The notes: generated by a model not told the origin, from the letters alone. 64,000 nucleotides of DNA from CAYMUR01 sp964393615 (GCA_964393615.1 CAYMUR010000006.1:1-64000), one strand, 5' to 3'; shown: positions 18,757 through 28,316, counted from the stretch's first letter. Translations and numbers: made by a program.

Positions 18757-19681
18757 TGGATTCATCGTGGTGGATTCGTTTGATGGCTTCTCCCAACAGT
18801 GGTGCGATCGATAGAACGTGCATTTTGTCGATCAGTTGGTCGGGTTTTAGCGTAATCGAATCGGTCAAGATCACTTTGGCGACAGGAGCATTTTGTAATC
18901 GTTCGACGGCAGAACCACAGAGCACCGCGTGGGTAGCGACAAGATAGATGTCTCGTGGGTTTGCGGATTTGACTAGATTGGCCGCACCACATATGGATCC
19001 AGCGGTTGAGATCATGTCGTCAAAGAGGATGGCAACGCGTCCCTCAACCGGTCCACCGATCAGATTTTCCTGTTTCGTTTCGTCGGCACTACTACGGCGT
19101 TTGTCGACAATTGCCAGGGTACCGCCAAGTCGTTTTACGTGGCCGAGAGCACGTTTGATGCTGCCTTCGTCGGGACTGACCACTACGATTTCATCACTGT
19201 TCAAAGCGAAATCATGGAAGTAGGAATTTAAGACCGGTGCTGCATAGAGGTGGTCGACGGGAACGTCAAAGAATCCCTGGATTTGTGGTGCGTGTAAATC
19301 CATGGTCAGAACGCGGTCGGCGCCGGCACGCGTGATGAGATTTGCGACGAGTTTGGCGGTGATCGGGACGCGACCATCATCTTTGCGATCCTGGCGGGCA
19401 TAACCAAAATAGGGAATAACCGCTGTGATGCGAGCAGCGCTGGCACGCAGGCAACTGTCGATCATAATCAACAGTTCCATGAGATTATGATCGACAGGAG
19501 GGCAGGTAGATTGGACCAGAAAAACGTCACGACCACGGACGTCCTCGAGGATTTTGCACTGGATTTCACCATCCGGAAAATCTTCGAGTAAACGGTTTCC
19601 TAAAGAAAGGTTGAGAAAGTCACAAAGTCGTTCGGCGAGCGGCTCGTTGGCACGGCCGCTGAATATTTTGAGTTCTTTCAT
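18737..19681 (-). CDS. prs: Ribose-phosphate pyrophosphokinase
   Basis: Makes PRPP from ribose 5-phosphate and ATP for purine, pyrimidine, histidine and NAD synthesis. Diagnostic segments: FSGRANEPLAERLCDFL at the N-terminus, the DLHAPQIQGFFDVPVDHL signature at about 128-145, VVVSPDEGS, and the PRPP loop LFDDMISTAGSI at about 218-229. Length 314 residues is normal for class I enzymes. It lies 117 bp downstream of the glmU-type gene on the same strand, a pairing seen in many bacteria. Confidence 0.96.
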   Translation of the reverse strand: MKELKIFSGRANEPLAERLCDFLNLSLGNRLLEDFPDGEIQCKILEDVRGRDVFLVQSTCPPVDHNLMELLIMIDSCLRASAARITAVIPYFGYARQDRKDDGRVPITAKLVANLITRAGADRVLTMDLHAPQIQGFFDVPVDHLYAAPVLNSYFHDFALNSDEIVVVSPDEGSIKRALGHVKRLGGTLAIVDKRRSSADETKQENLIGGPVEGRVAILFDDMISTAGSICGAANLVKSANPRDIYLVATHAVLCGSAVERLQNAPVAKVILTDSITLKPDQLIDKMHVLSIAPLLGEAIKRIHHDESISAIFR

Positions 19682-19798
19682 CGGTACTCGGTGGAATGCA
19701 AAGCGAGTTGTTTGGAGAGTGACCTGAGGTTACCCCGTCTAGATTCTCTCCATAAACTACACGAAGTGCTGGAAAAATTCAAAGTGGTAACCGGCAAT

Positions 19799-20560
19799 TT
19801 AATCATCGGAAAAATCGGGATAGCCCATTTTTCGCATTTCTTGTTCGACGAGTAACAATTCCTGCGGCGTGTTGATGCTTAATGCTTCGCATGCCTGAAG
19901 GAGATCCATAGCTCGAACGTCGTTACCAGCCTGTTTTAGAATTCCTGGGCAGTCGGTGATATAGTATTCTCCTTGCTGGTTATCGTTGGACAAGTGGTCC
20001 AAGGCAAAACGGAGTTGGGCGCAATTGAATAGATAAGTGCTTAGATTGACTTCGGTAATTGCCCGTTGTTCGTCTGTCGTGTCTTTTTCTTCGACGATGG
20101 CAGAAAAATCATCATTTTTATCTCGCTGAATCCGTCCTAGACCGGTGGGATTTTGTTTGTGCGCTGTACCGAGGATACAAGCCGGTGTGACCTGATCGTA
20201 GGTTTTCAGCAACGCGGTGACCGAATCCACTTGGATTAAGGGCGAATCACCGGTCACAATCAGTACGGCACCATCATGCTGGTCTAAATGAGGGCGACAT
20301 ATTTGGACAGCGTGGCCGGTGCCCATTTGTTGCTCTTGGGTCGTAAAAACGATGTTTTCCCGAGCAGACAACTCGTCTCGCACGCTGTCAGCTCGATACC
20401 CTACGACAACGATGGTACGTTCGACACCACATTGTTGGATCGCATCGAGAACAAAATGGATCATGGGGCGGCCGCAGACGGGGTGTAGGACTTTCGGTAT
20501 TTCCGAGTTCATACGCGTCCCTTTACCAGCTGCTAAAACGATTGCCATTCGTGGGGGCAT
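19799..20560 (-). CDS. Stand-alone GlmU-type uridylyltransferase
   Basis: 253 residues matching only the N-terminal half of GlmU, which makes UDP-GlcNAc from GlcNAc-1-phosphate and UTP. The nucleotidyltransferase motif LAAGKGTRMNSEIPKVLHP is at about 9-27, QQMGTGHAV at about 77-85 and TGDSPLI at about 103-109. The left-handed beta-helix acetyltransferase half found in E. coli GlmU is absent, and the gene ends cleanly with its own stop, so this is not an obvious truncation. RBS AAGGA. UDP-GlcNAc pyrophosphorylase activity is likely, but another sugar nucleotide cannot be excluded. Confidence 0.85.
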   Translation of the reverse strand: MPPRMAIVLAAGKGTRMNSEIPKVLHPVCGRPMIHFVLDAIQQCGVERTIVVVGYRADSVRDELSARENIVFTTQEQQMGTGHAVQICRPHLDQHDGAVLIVTGDSPLIQVDSVTALLKTYDQVTPACILGTAHKQNPTGLGRIQRDKNDDFSAIVEEKDTTDEQRAITEVNLSTYLFNCAQLRFALDHLSNDNQQGEYYITDCPGILKQAGNDVRAMDLLQACEALSINTPQELLLVEQEMRKMGYPDFSDD

Positions 20561-20700
20561 GATTTTCCTTAAAAAAAATTAAGATTCTATTTGTCGATGA
20601 CGCTAGCGTTTTGAGGTTGGTCTTTGAATGTTCTTCTGAGTTGGTTAGGTTTGTTCCATTGAGGCACGGACGATAGCACCAGCCATGGAGGGCTCTATTT

Positions 20701-21504
20701 ATGTTTTTCGCTCGTCGACCCCGGTTTGACCAATTTCCCGTCCTTTTTTGCTGTTGGGTGGTATTCGTCTTTCTCTGTTTTTCCAGGGTTTCGGCAGATG
20801 GGTTTCCATCGAGCAAAAATTTTATTGTCATGGTTTCCGCCGATGCTGAACCTGGACTTGCACAGCAGGTGCTGACGCGTGCCGAAGAGTTTCGCCGTGA
20901 TATTGCCGTTGAATGGTTCGGTGAAACTTTGCCTCCAAGTGTGGGGCGAGCGATCGTGCATGTCAAGCTGTCTACGGAAACAGACAAAGGCTTGACCTGG
21001 ATCAAGGACAATCCTCTTCGCAGGCAACATGCGGTGTATTTGGCGACGACGGCTGAAAATGCATTGGGAGCTACGCTGCAACACGAAATAGTGCACGTTG
21101 TTCTGGCCACGCAATTTCCTCCTCCCAAGAGGCTCCCCGCTTGGGTAGAAGAAGGGATTGCCAGCCGTTATGACGACGATCAGCGGCGGGAGACACGTGG
21201 CCAAGTTTTAAATTGGATCGCCCGCACACAAAACTGGCCGAACCTGTCAGACGTTTTGCAAAGGAGGGTTATCCCCGCCAGTGACGAACAGGCTTATGCA
21301 GTGTCTGCGTCGCTGGTTAAATTTTTGTTGACTCAAGGGGAAAAGAAAGATCTGTTGCATTTTGCCGCAGCGGGAGTTCACATTGGTTGGGACCGAGCGA
21401 TCCACGACAGCTATCAATTTGCGACCGTTTACGGGCTGGAAGCGGCATGGCAGGCTTGGATCATGGACGAGCACGCTATGATTTTGGCACACAGCCTACG
21501 GTGA
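20701..21504 (+). CDS. Secreted HExxH zinc peptidase-like protein
   Basis: 267 residues with an N-terminal hydrophobic signal (FPVLFCCWVVFVFLCFSRVSA). The zinc motif HEIVH at about 127-131 is followed by LPAWVEEGIAS about 20 residues later, the arrangement of the gluzincin 'peptidase MA-like' family, where the Glu of the EEG segment is the third metal ligand. Activity on envelope proteins is an inference. RBS GGAGGG sits eight bases before the ATG. The stop codon falls within the first copy of a 23 bp tandem repeat, so the C-terminal residues MILAHSLR are encoded by repeat DNA. Confidence 0.75.
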   Translation: MFFARRPRFDQFPVLFCCWVVFVFLCFSRVSADGFPSSKNFIVMVSADAEPGLAQQVLTRAEEFRRDIAVEWFGETLPPSVGRAIVHVKLSTETDKGLTWIKDNPLRRQHAVYLATTAENALGATLQHEIVHVVLATQFPPPKRLPAWVEEGIASRYDDDQRRETRGQVLNWIARTQNWPNLSDVLQRRVIPASDEQAYAVSASLVKFLLTQGEKKDLLHFAAAGVHIGWDRAIHDSYQFATVYGLEAAWQAWIMDEHAMILAHSLR

Positions 21505-21549
21505 TTTTGGCACACAGCCTACGGTGATTTTGGCACACAGCCTACGGTA
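21481..21549. repeat. 23 bp tandem repeat, three copies, over a stop codon
   Basis: Three consecutive copies of a 23 bp unit beginning ATTTTGGCACACAGCCTACGG. The first copy contains the stop codon (TGA 21502-21504) of the HExxH peptidase gene; the other two are non-coding. The unit length is not a multiple of three. Confidence 0.95.
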
Positions 21550-21683
21550 GAAAAGGTTGGGTTCGCGCAGGCCGGTGTCATGTTCCCGAATGGCTGCGCT
21601 ACCAGGGCGAGCCGAAGACGCGCTCGAGCTTTCAGGGGTGGACTCTCTTGCTGGTCTGCCAACAAGCGGGACTGGCATGAGAA

Positions 21684-22646
21684 TCAGTAATTATAAGTCC
21701 AGTAGGGTCTGTAGGTTCGGTACCCCCAGAATGGCCAGGAAAAAATAGGACGGCGATAGGGATAATAGTATCGCAGCGGTGAATAGTACGTGGTGGTAGG
21801 AACCGGAGTCATCGTGGGAATCGGATAGGTTGTCACGGGCAGTAAGTTGCTACTGGTTGGTGCGGGATAAACTCCGCTATTTGAAGTACTGTCGACGTAA
21901 TAAGCAGTCGTCGAGCGAGGGCGAAGTGCCGTAGTGCGGTTCCATGTGTTTTGCAGCGGTGCGATGTCGATAGATTGCCGGTAGTTTGGCGCTTCGATTG
22001 TCCAGAGAAACATTGCCTGGCCCGGCAGTTGTGTTGAGACGGTGCCCAGTGGGACTTTCAGCGAAAAAGTTGCCTGCGGAAGAATGGTGTATTGTTGTTG
22101 ATTCACAGTAATGAGTTGCGCGGTATCAGTTTTGTTGTTCACAACAAATTCACCTTCGGACTGTAGTGAGTCATGGACGATTTTAGTCATCTGTTCGCGG
22201 AACTCCGGACTCTTTTGCATGATACTGTCCAAACGCAAAATTGAACTGCCTTGGCTATCTGGCTGAGAAATGGCGTCCAGCATCTGTTGCTGTTGTCCTA
22301 ATTGTTCTTCCATGAGGGATTCCATGTTGCCGATTTGGTCTTTGAGTTCCCCCAATCTCGCGTCGTGGTCGACCGCAATGTTTTCCAGATCATTGAGCCG
22401 AGATCCAAAAGTCTGTTGAAACTTGTTGAACCCCTGGTCGAACTGTTGCCTGATCAATTCGGTCAGTTGGCGAGAATCATCACCCGCCTGGCCAGCATTG
22501 GAATGACTTGCCGGTGGTTTGGGAAAATCGCTGATTTCTTTAAGGGGTGCCGCCGTAGGACCCGTTGGGGATTCTTGCGCCAGGGTTACGGTGGCTAAGG
22601 TGCTGATGCATAACATTGCACTGATGATCATGAAACGAGCGGACAT
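21684..22646 (-). CDS. Secreted coiled-coil protein with Tyr/Arg-rich tail
   Basis: 320 residues from the ATG at 22646, preceded by AGAGG; upstream in-frame ATG at 22682 would add twelve polar residues. Signal peptide MSARFMIISAMLCISTLATVTLA-Q. Residues about 60-130 are a coiled coil (LNDLENIAVDHDARLGELKDQ and following) with Gln-rich stretches. Residues about 160-230 form a small beta domain, and the C-terminus is aromatic and Arg-rich (YYYPYRRPIFSWPFWGYR). It looks like an envelope structural protein; no family is recognised. Confidence 0.75.
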   Translation of the reverse strand: MSARFMIISAMLCISTLATVTLAQESPTGPTAAPLKEISDFPKPPASHSNAGQAGDDSRQLTELIRQQFDQGFNKFQQTFGSRLNDLENIAVDHDARLGELKDQIGNMESLMEEQLGQQQQMLDAISQPDSQGSSILRLDSIMQKSPEFREQMTKIVHDSLQSEGEFVVNNKTDTAQLITVNQQQYTILPQATFSLKVPLGTVSTQLPGQAMFLWTIEAPNYRQSIDIAPLQNTWNRTTALRPRSTTAYYVDSTSNSGVYPAPTSSNLLPVTTYPIPTMTPVPTTTYYSPLRYYYPYRRPIFSWPFWGYRTYRPYWTYNY

Positions 22647-23214
22647 CGGCAAACCTCTTGTGTTGTGTGCTTCTCTTAACAACTACCGCGAACTTAATTT
22701 CCTCATGCCTCACTCCCCCTTCCTTCTAGCTTAAAAGCCACACATTGCAAATCAAGGGTAGAGACCACTTTTGGCCTGATTCTTTCTTGTTTTTGAGCAT
22801 CTATAGAGGCAAAACCCAGCAGCTTTCCGTATCTTTTAAAGTCGACGTGAATTGCCTAGGTCTCCGCAGGTCGGGGGAACCATGAGAACGGTCGTTTCTT
22901 TCCCAGGTCAAGCCCAGATATCTGGTGGTACAGGGGTTTGTCTGTAGGCGAGTGGTCCAGGCCGCCGCCACGCCTCGCAATACGAGGGCGCCGGTGGCTG
23001 GCAGTGCGACACGAACGTGTCATAACGCTTATTACTACGGACCTTGGATTCTCTTAATGTGGTGGACCGCTTCCGTACCAAAAAAAAGGCGAGCTATTGT
23101 TTGGCAAGTTGACAATGGGCGGAAACTTCGCCTAGAATTTGGGGTTTCCTTCAAGTTGTCCTTCGAGATACTTGGGGGCCGTTTTTTTTCAGTTTTGTTG
23201 GGAGGAGGCCTGTT
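22647..23214. other. Gap upstream of the arg operon
   Basis: 568 bp between divergent genes. It should hold the promoter of argBDF. An imperfect GC-rich hairpin lies at about 22961-22997, centred on CCTCG-CAATA-CGAGG, and has no U-run. No ARG-box-like palindrome was convincing. Confidence 0.4.
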
Positions 23215-24108
23215 TTGCAGGAAGCCATCGAGAAAGCCGATGTTCTGATCGAGGCGCTCGGTTGGATTCGGCAATTTCGGGACAAGATGATCGTTATCAA
23301 GGTCGGTGGCAGCTTAATGCAAGACGATGATGCGCTGCGAAAAGTACTGACCGATGTGGTCTTTTTGGAAACGGTAGGAATGCGACCTGTGATTGTACAT
23401 GGAGGTGGCGCGGCCATTACTCGGGCGATGGATAAGGCAGGGATCATACCTCGTTTTGTGCAGGGACGCCGCTACACGGACCAACAGACGTTGGAACTGG
23501 TTGAACAAGTGTTGGCTTACGAGATCAACGAAGGCATTGCCCGGCGAATCGAAGAAGCAGGTGGCCGGGCAATGAACCTGAATTTTCGCACCACCAATAT
23601 TTTATTTGGTGAGCGGGTACAGTTTCGAGGGACTGATGGTGTAGCGGTTGATTTGGGTTACGTGGGGCGGGTTACACGCGTCGATAGATCGGTCATCGAA
23701 AATCTTTGCTATGCAGGCCAGGTTCCTGTCATTCCTTGCATGTGTTTCGATGAGCAGAATCAGCAGAAACTAAACGTGAATGCGGACACGGCCGCCGAGG
23801 CAGTGGCCAAAGCGTTGGGAGCCGAAAAACTGGTTTTTTTGAGCGATGTCAATGGTGTCCGACGGGATAAGGATAATCCTGAAACGTTGTTGAACTCGCT
23901 GACTCCGACCCAGGCGCGGGAACTGATCGCTACGGGAAGGATCGACAGTGGTATGGTCCCCAAAGTCGAAGCTTGCCTGGAAATTGTGGACAGCGGTGTG
24001 GGAAAGGTCCACATCATCGATGGCCAGCTGAGGCACTCACTGTTGCTGGAAATATACACCGATCACGGCGTAGGGACACAGATTGTCGCCGAAGATCCCC
24101 CAATTTAA
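23215..24108 (+). CDS. argB: Acetylglutamate kinase
   Basis: Second step of arginine synthesis, phosphorylating N-acetylglutamate. Motifs: VIKVGGSLMQDD at about 24-35, VIVHGGGAAITRAMDKAG at about 57-74, NVNADTAAEAVAKAL at about 188-202 and LSDVNGVRRD after it. Length 297 residues. The start is TTG at 23215, chosen because GGAGGAGG lies six bases upstream and no closer ATG keeps the N-terminal helix of the family. First gene of argB-argD-argF. Confidence 0.95.
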   Translation: MQEAIEKADVLIEALGWIRQFRDKMIVIKVGGSLMQDDDALRKVLTDVVFLETVGMRPVIVHGGGAAITRAMDKAGIIPRFVQGRRYTDQQTLELVEQVLAYEINEGIARRIEEAGGRAMNLNFRTTNILFGERVQFRGTDGVAVDLGYVGRVTRVDRSVIENLCYAGQVPVIPCMCFDEQNQQKLNVNADTAAEAVAKALGAEKLVFLSDVNGVRRDKDNPETLLNSLTPTQARELIATGRIDSGMVPKVEACLEIVDSGVGKVHIIDGQLRHSLLLEIYTDHGVGTQIVAEDPPI

Positions 24109-24111
24109 TAA

Positions 24112-25308
24112 ATGAGAAACGACATGAGCTCCGCTGAAACGATCAAATTATTTGACGAGTATGTCATTCCCAATTACGGCCGCTATCCCGTGTGCCTTGT
24201 ACGGGGTGAGGGTTCGTTTGTTTGGGATAGTGAAGACAACCGCTATTTGGACCTGTTTCCCGGTTGGGGGTGCAACTTGTTGGGGCACTGTCCCCCCGCA
24301 GTTGTGGAGGCTGTACAAAAGCAGGTCGGAGAACTAATTCATGTGCCTAATACCTGGTATATCGAGGCCCAGGGAAGGTGGGCGGAATTGCTGTCTCGGC
24401 ATAGTTTTGGTGGACAGGCTTTTTTCTGTAATTCTGGAGCGGAAGCCAACGAAGCGGCGATCAAGTTGGCTCGCTTACATACAGCAGCGGAACGATACAA
24501 AATCATTACTTTCGAAGGTGGTTTTCACGGTCGCACACTAGGTGCCACGACCGCTACTGCCCAGCCAAAATACCATGAAGGCTTGGGGCCATTGATGGCA
24601 GGCTTTGTCTATGCACCTTATGGTGATCTAGAAGCCGTGCGGCAATTGCTTGACGACGAAACATGTGCCATTTTGGTGGAACCCATTCAGGGAGAAGGTG
24701 GTATCCGCATTCCTCCTGACGGGTTTTTACAAGGTCTGCGGCAGCTTGCGACGGAAAATGGTGTTTTACTGATATTTGACGAAGTCCAGGCGGGTTGCGG
24801 ACGAACTGGCGAATGGTTTGCTTATCAGAATTTCGATGTGGTACCGGACGCAATGACTCTGGCCAAGGCGATTTGTGGTGGTATTGCTGGTGGTGCCCTG
24901 CTTACTACCCGGGAGATTGCCCCCAGTCTGCGACCTGGTATGCACGCGGCCACCTTTGGCGGAAATCCAATTGCCGCTTGTGCCGGGGTGGCGACGTTCC
25001 AGACGATTGAACGTGAAGGCTTGTTGTCCCGGGCTAAACATTTGGGGCAATTGTTCCAGCAGCGTTTTCAGACGCTGCAGATGAAATCCGAGTTAGTGAA
25101 GGAAGTCCGTGTGTGTGGTTTGATGATAGGTGTCGAACTGATTGCCGATGCGGCTCCTGTGGTGACAGGGTGCATGGAACGTCGTCTGCTAATAAACTGC
25201 ACGCAAGGAAATGTTGTGCGGCTATTGCCGGCGCTAACGTTGACTGACGAACAAGCAGAAGAAGGATGCGACATTATTGCCGACGTGATCCAGGGATTGG
25301 CGGGGTAA
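24112..25308 (+). CDS. argD: Acetylornithine aminotransferase
   Basis: PLP enzyme converting N-acetylglutamate semialdehyde to N-acetylornithine, and sometimes acting in lysine synthesis. The PLP lysine lies in MTLAKAICGG (about 249-258), and the class III signature DEVQAGCGRTGEWFAYQ comes before it. 398 residues. It starts 3 bp after the argB stop; an ATG at 24124 is an equally possible start. The gene belongs to the arg operon. Confidence 0.95.
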   Translation: MRNDMSSAETIKLFDEYVIPNYGRYPVCLVRGEGSFVWDSEDNRYLDLFPGWGCNLLGHCPPAVVEAVQKQVGELIHVPNTWYIEAQGRWAELLSRHSFGGQAFFCNSGAEANEAAIKLARLHTAAERYKIITFEGGFHGRTLGATTATAQPKYHEGLGPLMAGFVYAPYGDLEAVRQLLDDETCAILVEPIQGEGGIRIPPDGFLQGLRQLATENGVLLIFDEVQAGCGRTGEWFAYQNFDVVPDAMTLAKAICGGIAGGALLTTREIAPSLRPGMHAATFGGNPIAACAGVATFQTIEREGLLSRAKHLGQLFQQRFQTLQMKSELVKEVRVCGLMIGVELIADAAPVVTGCMERRLLINCTQGNVVRLLPALTLTDEQAEEGCDIIADVIQGLAG

Positions 25309-25359
25309 CACGGGTAGTATCCACATTGTTGGTGTGGCAGACATTCAGGAGCATCAGTC

Positions 25360-26283
25360 ATGCGACATTTATTGACACTGTTTGATTTAACTACGGTAGA
25401 AATTGGTGAGATTTTTCAAATTGCCAGCGATTTGAAAGACAAGTTCCAGCGTGGTGTACGTGAGCCGGTTCTTGCAGGACACAGTATGGGGTTGCTTTTT
25501 GACAAGCCCTCGCTGAGAACGCGTGTAAGTTTTGAAGCGGGCATGACTCACCTGGGGGGAAGTTGTCATTTTCTGGGGGACGACGTTGGCTGGGGAAAAC
25601 GTGAATCCATGAAGGATTTTGCCGAAGTCCTCAGTCAATATGTTGACGTGCTCGTTTGTCGCACCCGAAATCATGACCAGGTAGAGCAACTCGTGCAGTA
25701 TAGTTCCTGTTCCGTGATTAATGGTCTAACCAGTGTTGGCCATCCTTGCCAGGCGCTCACCGATTTGTTCACAATGCGAGAGATTCACGGTACTTTGGAA
25801 GGGAAGTTGCTGGCATACATTGGGGATGGAAATAATGTGGCACGTAGCCTGGCTGTTGCTTGTGCGAAATTGGGTGTGCGATTTTCGATTGCTGCACCGC
25901 AGCAGTACCAGCTAAATGGACAATTTGTAAAGCGTTTACACCAAGAGTTTCCTGGTTTTGAGTTGAACCTGACCGACGATCCGCAGGAAATCGGTTCTGA
26001 TGCTAGTTGTATCTATACCGATGTCTGGGCCAGTATGGGGCAGGAAGCCGAATCGAGTCAGCGGAGACGTGATTTTGCAGACTATCAGGTCAATGCCTCG
26101 CTGATGGCGTTGGCACCTGCTCCTGCAAGATTCCTGCACTGTTTGCCTGCTCACCGTGGCGAAGAAGTGACGGATGAGGTGATTGACGGGTCACAAAGCG
26201 CAGTCGTGCACCAGGCTGCCAATCGCTTACACCTGCAGAAAGGTATTTTGGTATGGTTGCTGGCCAACAGCCAGGATGGATAG
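25360..26283 (+). CDS. argF: Ornithine carbamoyltransferase
   Basis: Makes citrulline from ornithine and carbamoyl phosphate. The carbamoyl-phosphate motif KPSLRTRVSFE is at about 49-59, the HPCQALTDL segment at about 127-135, and the ornithine-binding HCLPAHRGEEV at about 261-271. Length 307 residues. RBS AGGAG is seven bases upstream. It is the last gene of the arg operon, 51 bp after argD; argC, argJ, argG and argH are not in the window. Confidence 0.96.
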   Translation: MRHLLTLFDLTTVEIGEIFQIASDLKDKFQRGVREPVLAGHSMGLLFDKPSLRTRVSFEAGMTHLGGSCHFLGDDVGWGKRESMKDFAEVLSQYVDVLVCRTRNHDQVEQLVQYSSCSVINGLTSVGHPCQALTDLFTMREIHGTLEGKLLAYIGDGNNVARSLAVACAKLGVRFSIAAPQQYQLNGQFVKRLHQEFPGFELNLTDDPQEIGSDASCIYTDVWASMGQEAESSQRRRDFADYQVNASLMALAPAPARFLHCLPAHRGEEVTDEVIDGSQSAVVHQAANRLHLQKGILVWLLANSQDG

Positions 26284-26728
26284 GAAGGCAGGCGGAAAAT
26301 TGGCGGGTCAAGACTACAAAGCCTGAGAGCTTTTTTTAAACGATAAACTTGATGATCCGGTTGTAAAAAGGGCTCCCGTTGTACAGGGCCGTGGGTGTAC
26401 GAAGCGTTACTGCCGCTGGCCTTGGCTGGTCAATCGGGTGCTGAACGGGGGCAGGAAATACAATAATTATCTCTGCGCGGTTTCTTCTCGCGACCAGGGT
26501 TGAAGAATCATCTCAGGGATTAGGTTTGTGATTGACCGAGTACCTGTCGGGTATTATGCATCCTGGTAATGTTGATAGTGGAAAATCTTGCGGAGCGTAG
26601 TGGCTTGATCTCGCGCAGGAATTGGAGTCTCCTGTTGGCGTGATGTGATTTGCCTATTGAGTATCTTCCCTTGCCAAGCCGGTTTGCTACAATACTTCCA
26701 CACAAATTATGACCTAGCGAGTTAAAAG
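26284..26728. other. Intergenic gap argF-rph
   Basis: 445 bp. Starts with the weak terminator listed separately. The rest holds no gene I can support; the promoter of rph should lie near 26690-26715, where a TACAAT box is visible. Confidence 0.4.
26318..26337 (+). terminator. Weak intrinsic terminator after argF
   Basis: AAAGC pairs with GCTTT around a six-base loop, followed by further T residues (a run of seven T at 26331-26337). It lies 35 bp after the argF stop, the expected place for the end of the arg operon transcript. The stem is short, so strength is uncertain. Confidence 0.5.
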
Positions 26729-27448
26729 ATGCCTCGACACGATGGACGCCGTTCCAATCAATTGCGCAGCGTGAAACTTCGTCGCCGGTATACGCAATCG
26801 GCACCAGGGAGTGTGTTAGTCAAGGCGGGCGGGACCGTCGTGTTATGCACGGCCAGTGTGGCCGATGACGTGCCCCGCTGGCTGGCAGGTTCAGGCAAAG
26901 GCTGGATCACGGCGGAATACAGCATGCTTCCTGGTAGTACCAGTCCTCGGAAGTCCCGCCGTACCGATGGTCGGTCCACCGAAATCCAGCGATTGATTGG
27001 ACGAAGTCTCAGGGCGATCGCCGATCTGGAGGCGTTGGGAGAACGCATGATTACGGTAGACTGCGACGTGTTGGATGCCGACGGCGGGACACGGACGGCG
27101 AGTATTACTGGTGCGCTGGTGGCACTGGTAGACGCCATTCGTACTGTTCAAAAGGAATTACCCTACCCTGACCGTTATCCGTTACGTGACAGCGTGGCGG
27201 CGATTAGTGTAGGCATTGTGAATTCTAGGGCTGTACTCGATTTAGACTACGTAGAGGACCATGATGCTGCGGTAGATATGAATGTTGTCATGACCGGTAG
27301 CGGACAGTACATCGAAATTCAGGGGACGGGCGAAGAAGCAACCTTTGATGAAAAAGAGCTCAACTCGCTGGTCGGGTTAGCGCGTCGTGGTATTTCCGAA
27401 TTGACTGCGTTGCAGAAGAAAACACTTGGCCGCCAGTGGCCCTTTTAG
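26729..27448 (+). CDS. rph: Ribonuclease PH
   Basis: Phosphorolytic 3'-5' exoribonuclease trimming tRNA precursors. It begins MPRHDGRRSNQLRSVKL, the family N-terminus, and continues with GWITAEYSMLPGSTSPR (about 64-80) and the active-site segment SGQYIEIQGTGEEATF at about 190-205. 239 residues, full length. It is followed 47 bp later by yaaA on the same strand. Confidence 0.96.
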   Translation: MPRHDGRRSNQLRSVKLRRRYTQSAPGSVLVKAGGTVVLCTASVADDVPRWLAGSGKGWITAEYSMLPGSTSPRKSRRTDGRSTEIQRLIGRSLRAIADLEALGERMITVDCDVLDADGGTRTASITGALVALVDAIRTVQKELPYPDRYPLRDSVAAISVGIVNSRAVLDLDYVEDHDAAVDMNVVMTGSGQYIEIQGTGEEATFDEKELNSLVGLARRGISELTALQKKTLGRQWPF

Positions 27449-27495
27449 GGAGTCGATTTTTCAATCAATCGTGACTATGATGAGGACTCAGTGGG

Positions 27496-28269
27496 ATGCT
27501 TGCGGTTCTTTCTCCCTCTAAGACGCTTGATTTCGAAAACCCAAGCCGGGCAAAAAGTCCGACCGTACCCGAGTTATTGGAGCAGTCCCAACAACTGGTG
27601 GTCAGGTTGGCGAAAATGTCTGCTTCCCAGTTGTCGGAGTTGATGGGTATCAGCGCCCGTCTGGCGGATGAAAACCGGGTGCGTTTCCGGGCATGGAAGA
27701 CGCCTTTTGACACCTCGAATGCCAAGCCGTCTGTGCTGGCTTTTCGAGGCGATGTCTATGAAGGACTAGCGGCGGACGATTTTTCCTCACAAGACATGCG
27801 TTACGCCCAGCGGCACCTGCGAATTCTCTCCGGCCTGTATGGTGTCCTGAGACCGCTTGATTTGATTCAGCCTTACCGGCTGGAAATGGGGACCAAGCTG
27901 GCGAATCGACGTGGCAAGAATTTATATGCATTTTGGGGGGACCGGATCACGGATGTTTTAAATACTGCGTTGGCAACTCAGACGGGTGAGCCGGTGTTGC
28001 TTAACCTGGCATCCAATGAATATTTTAAAGCCGTGCGGTGTAACAACCTGCAGGCTCGCGTTGTGAACGCCAGTTTCAAAGAAAAGAAGGGTGACCAATA
28101 TAAATTGATTTCGTTCTATGCTAAAAAAGCACGTGGATTGATGGCTTCGTTTGTCGTGAAGAATCAGCTCCATCAGGTTGATGATCTACGTAGTTTTCGG
28201 GAGGACGGTTATCGCTACAATAAAAAGTTGTCGGGCGAAGATCTGTACGTTTTTACACGAGGCAAGTAG
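27496..28269 (+). CDS. yaaA: Peroxide stress protein YaaA family
   Basis: 257 residues of the UPF0246/YaaA family, which in E. coli lowers free intracellular iron during hydrogen peroxide stress and binds DNA. Family hallmarks are the opening LAVLSPSKTLDF, the RILSGLYGVLRPLD segment at about 113-126, and LNLASNEYFKAV at about 170-181. RBS GAGG before the ATG. It is followed by fetA after 47 bp, so the iron-related genes are contiguous. Confidence 0.93.
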   Translation: MLAVLSPSKTLDFENPSRAKSPTVPELLEQSQQLVVRLAKMSASQLSELMGISARLADENRVRFRAWKTPFDTSNAKPSVLAFRGDVYEGLAADDFSSQDMRYAQRHLRILSGLYGVLRPLDLIQPYRLEMGTKLANRRGKNLYAFWGDRITDVLNTALATQTGEPVLLNLASNEYFKAVRCNNLQARVVNASFKEKKGDQYKLISFYAKKARGLMASFVVKNQLHQVDDLRSFREDGYRYNKKLSGEDLYVFTRGK

Positions 28270-28316
28270 GGGAGTGCATCAACGGGACCGCAAACAATTC
28301 TCTGGACGTTGCCCGA

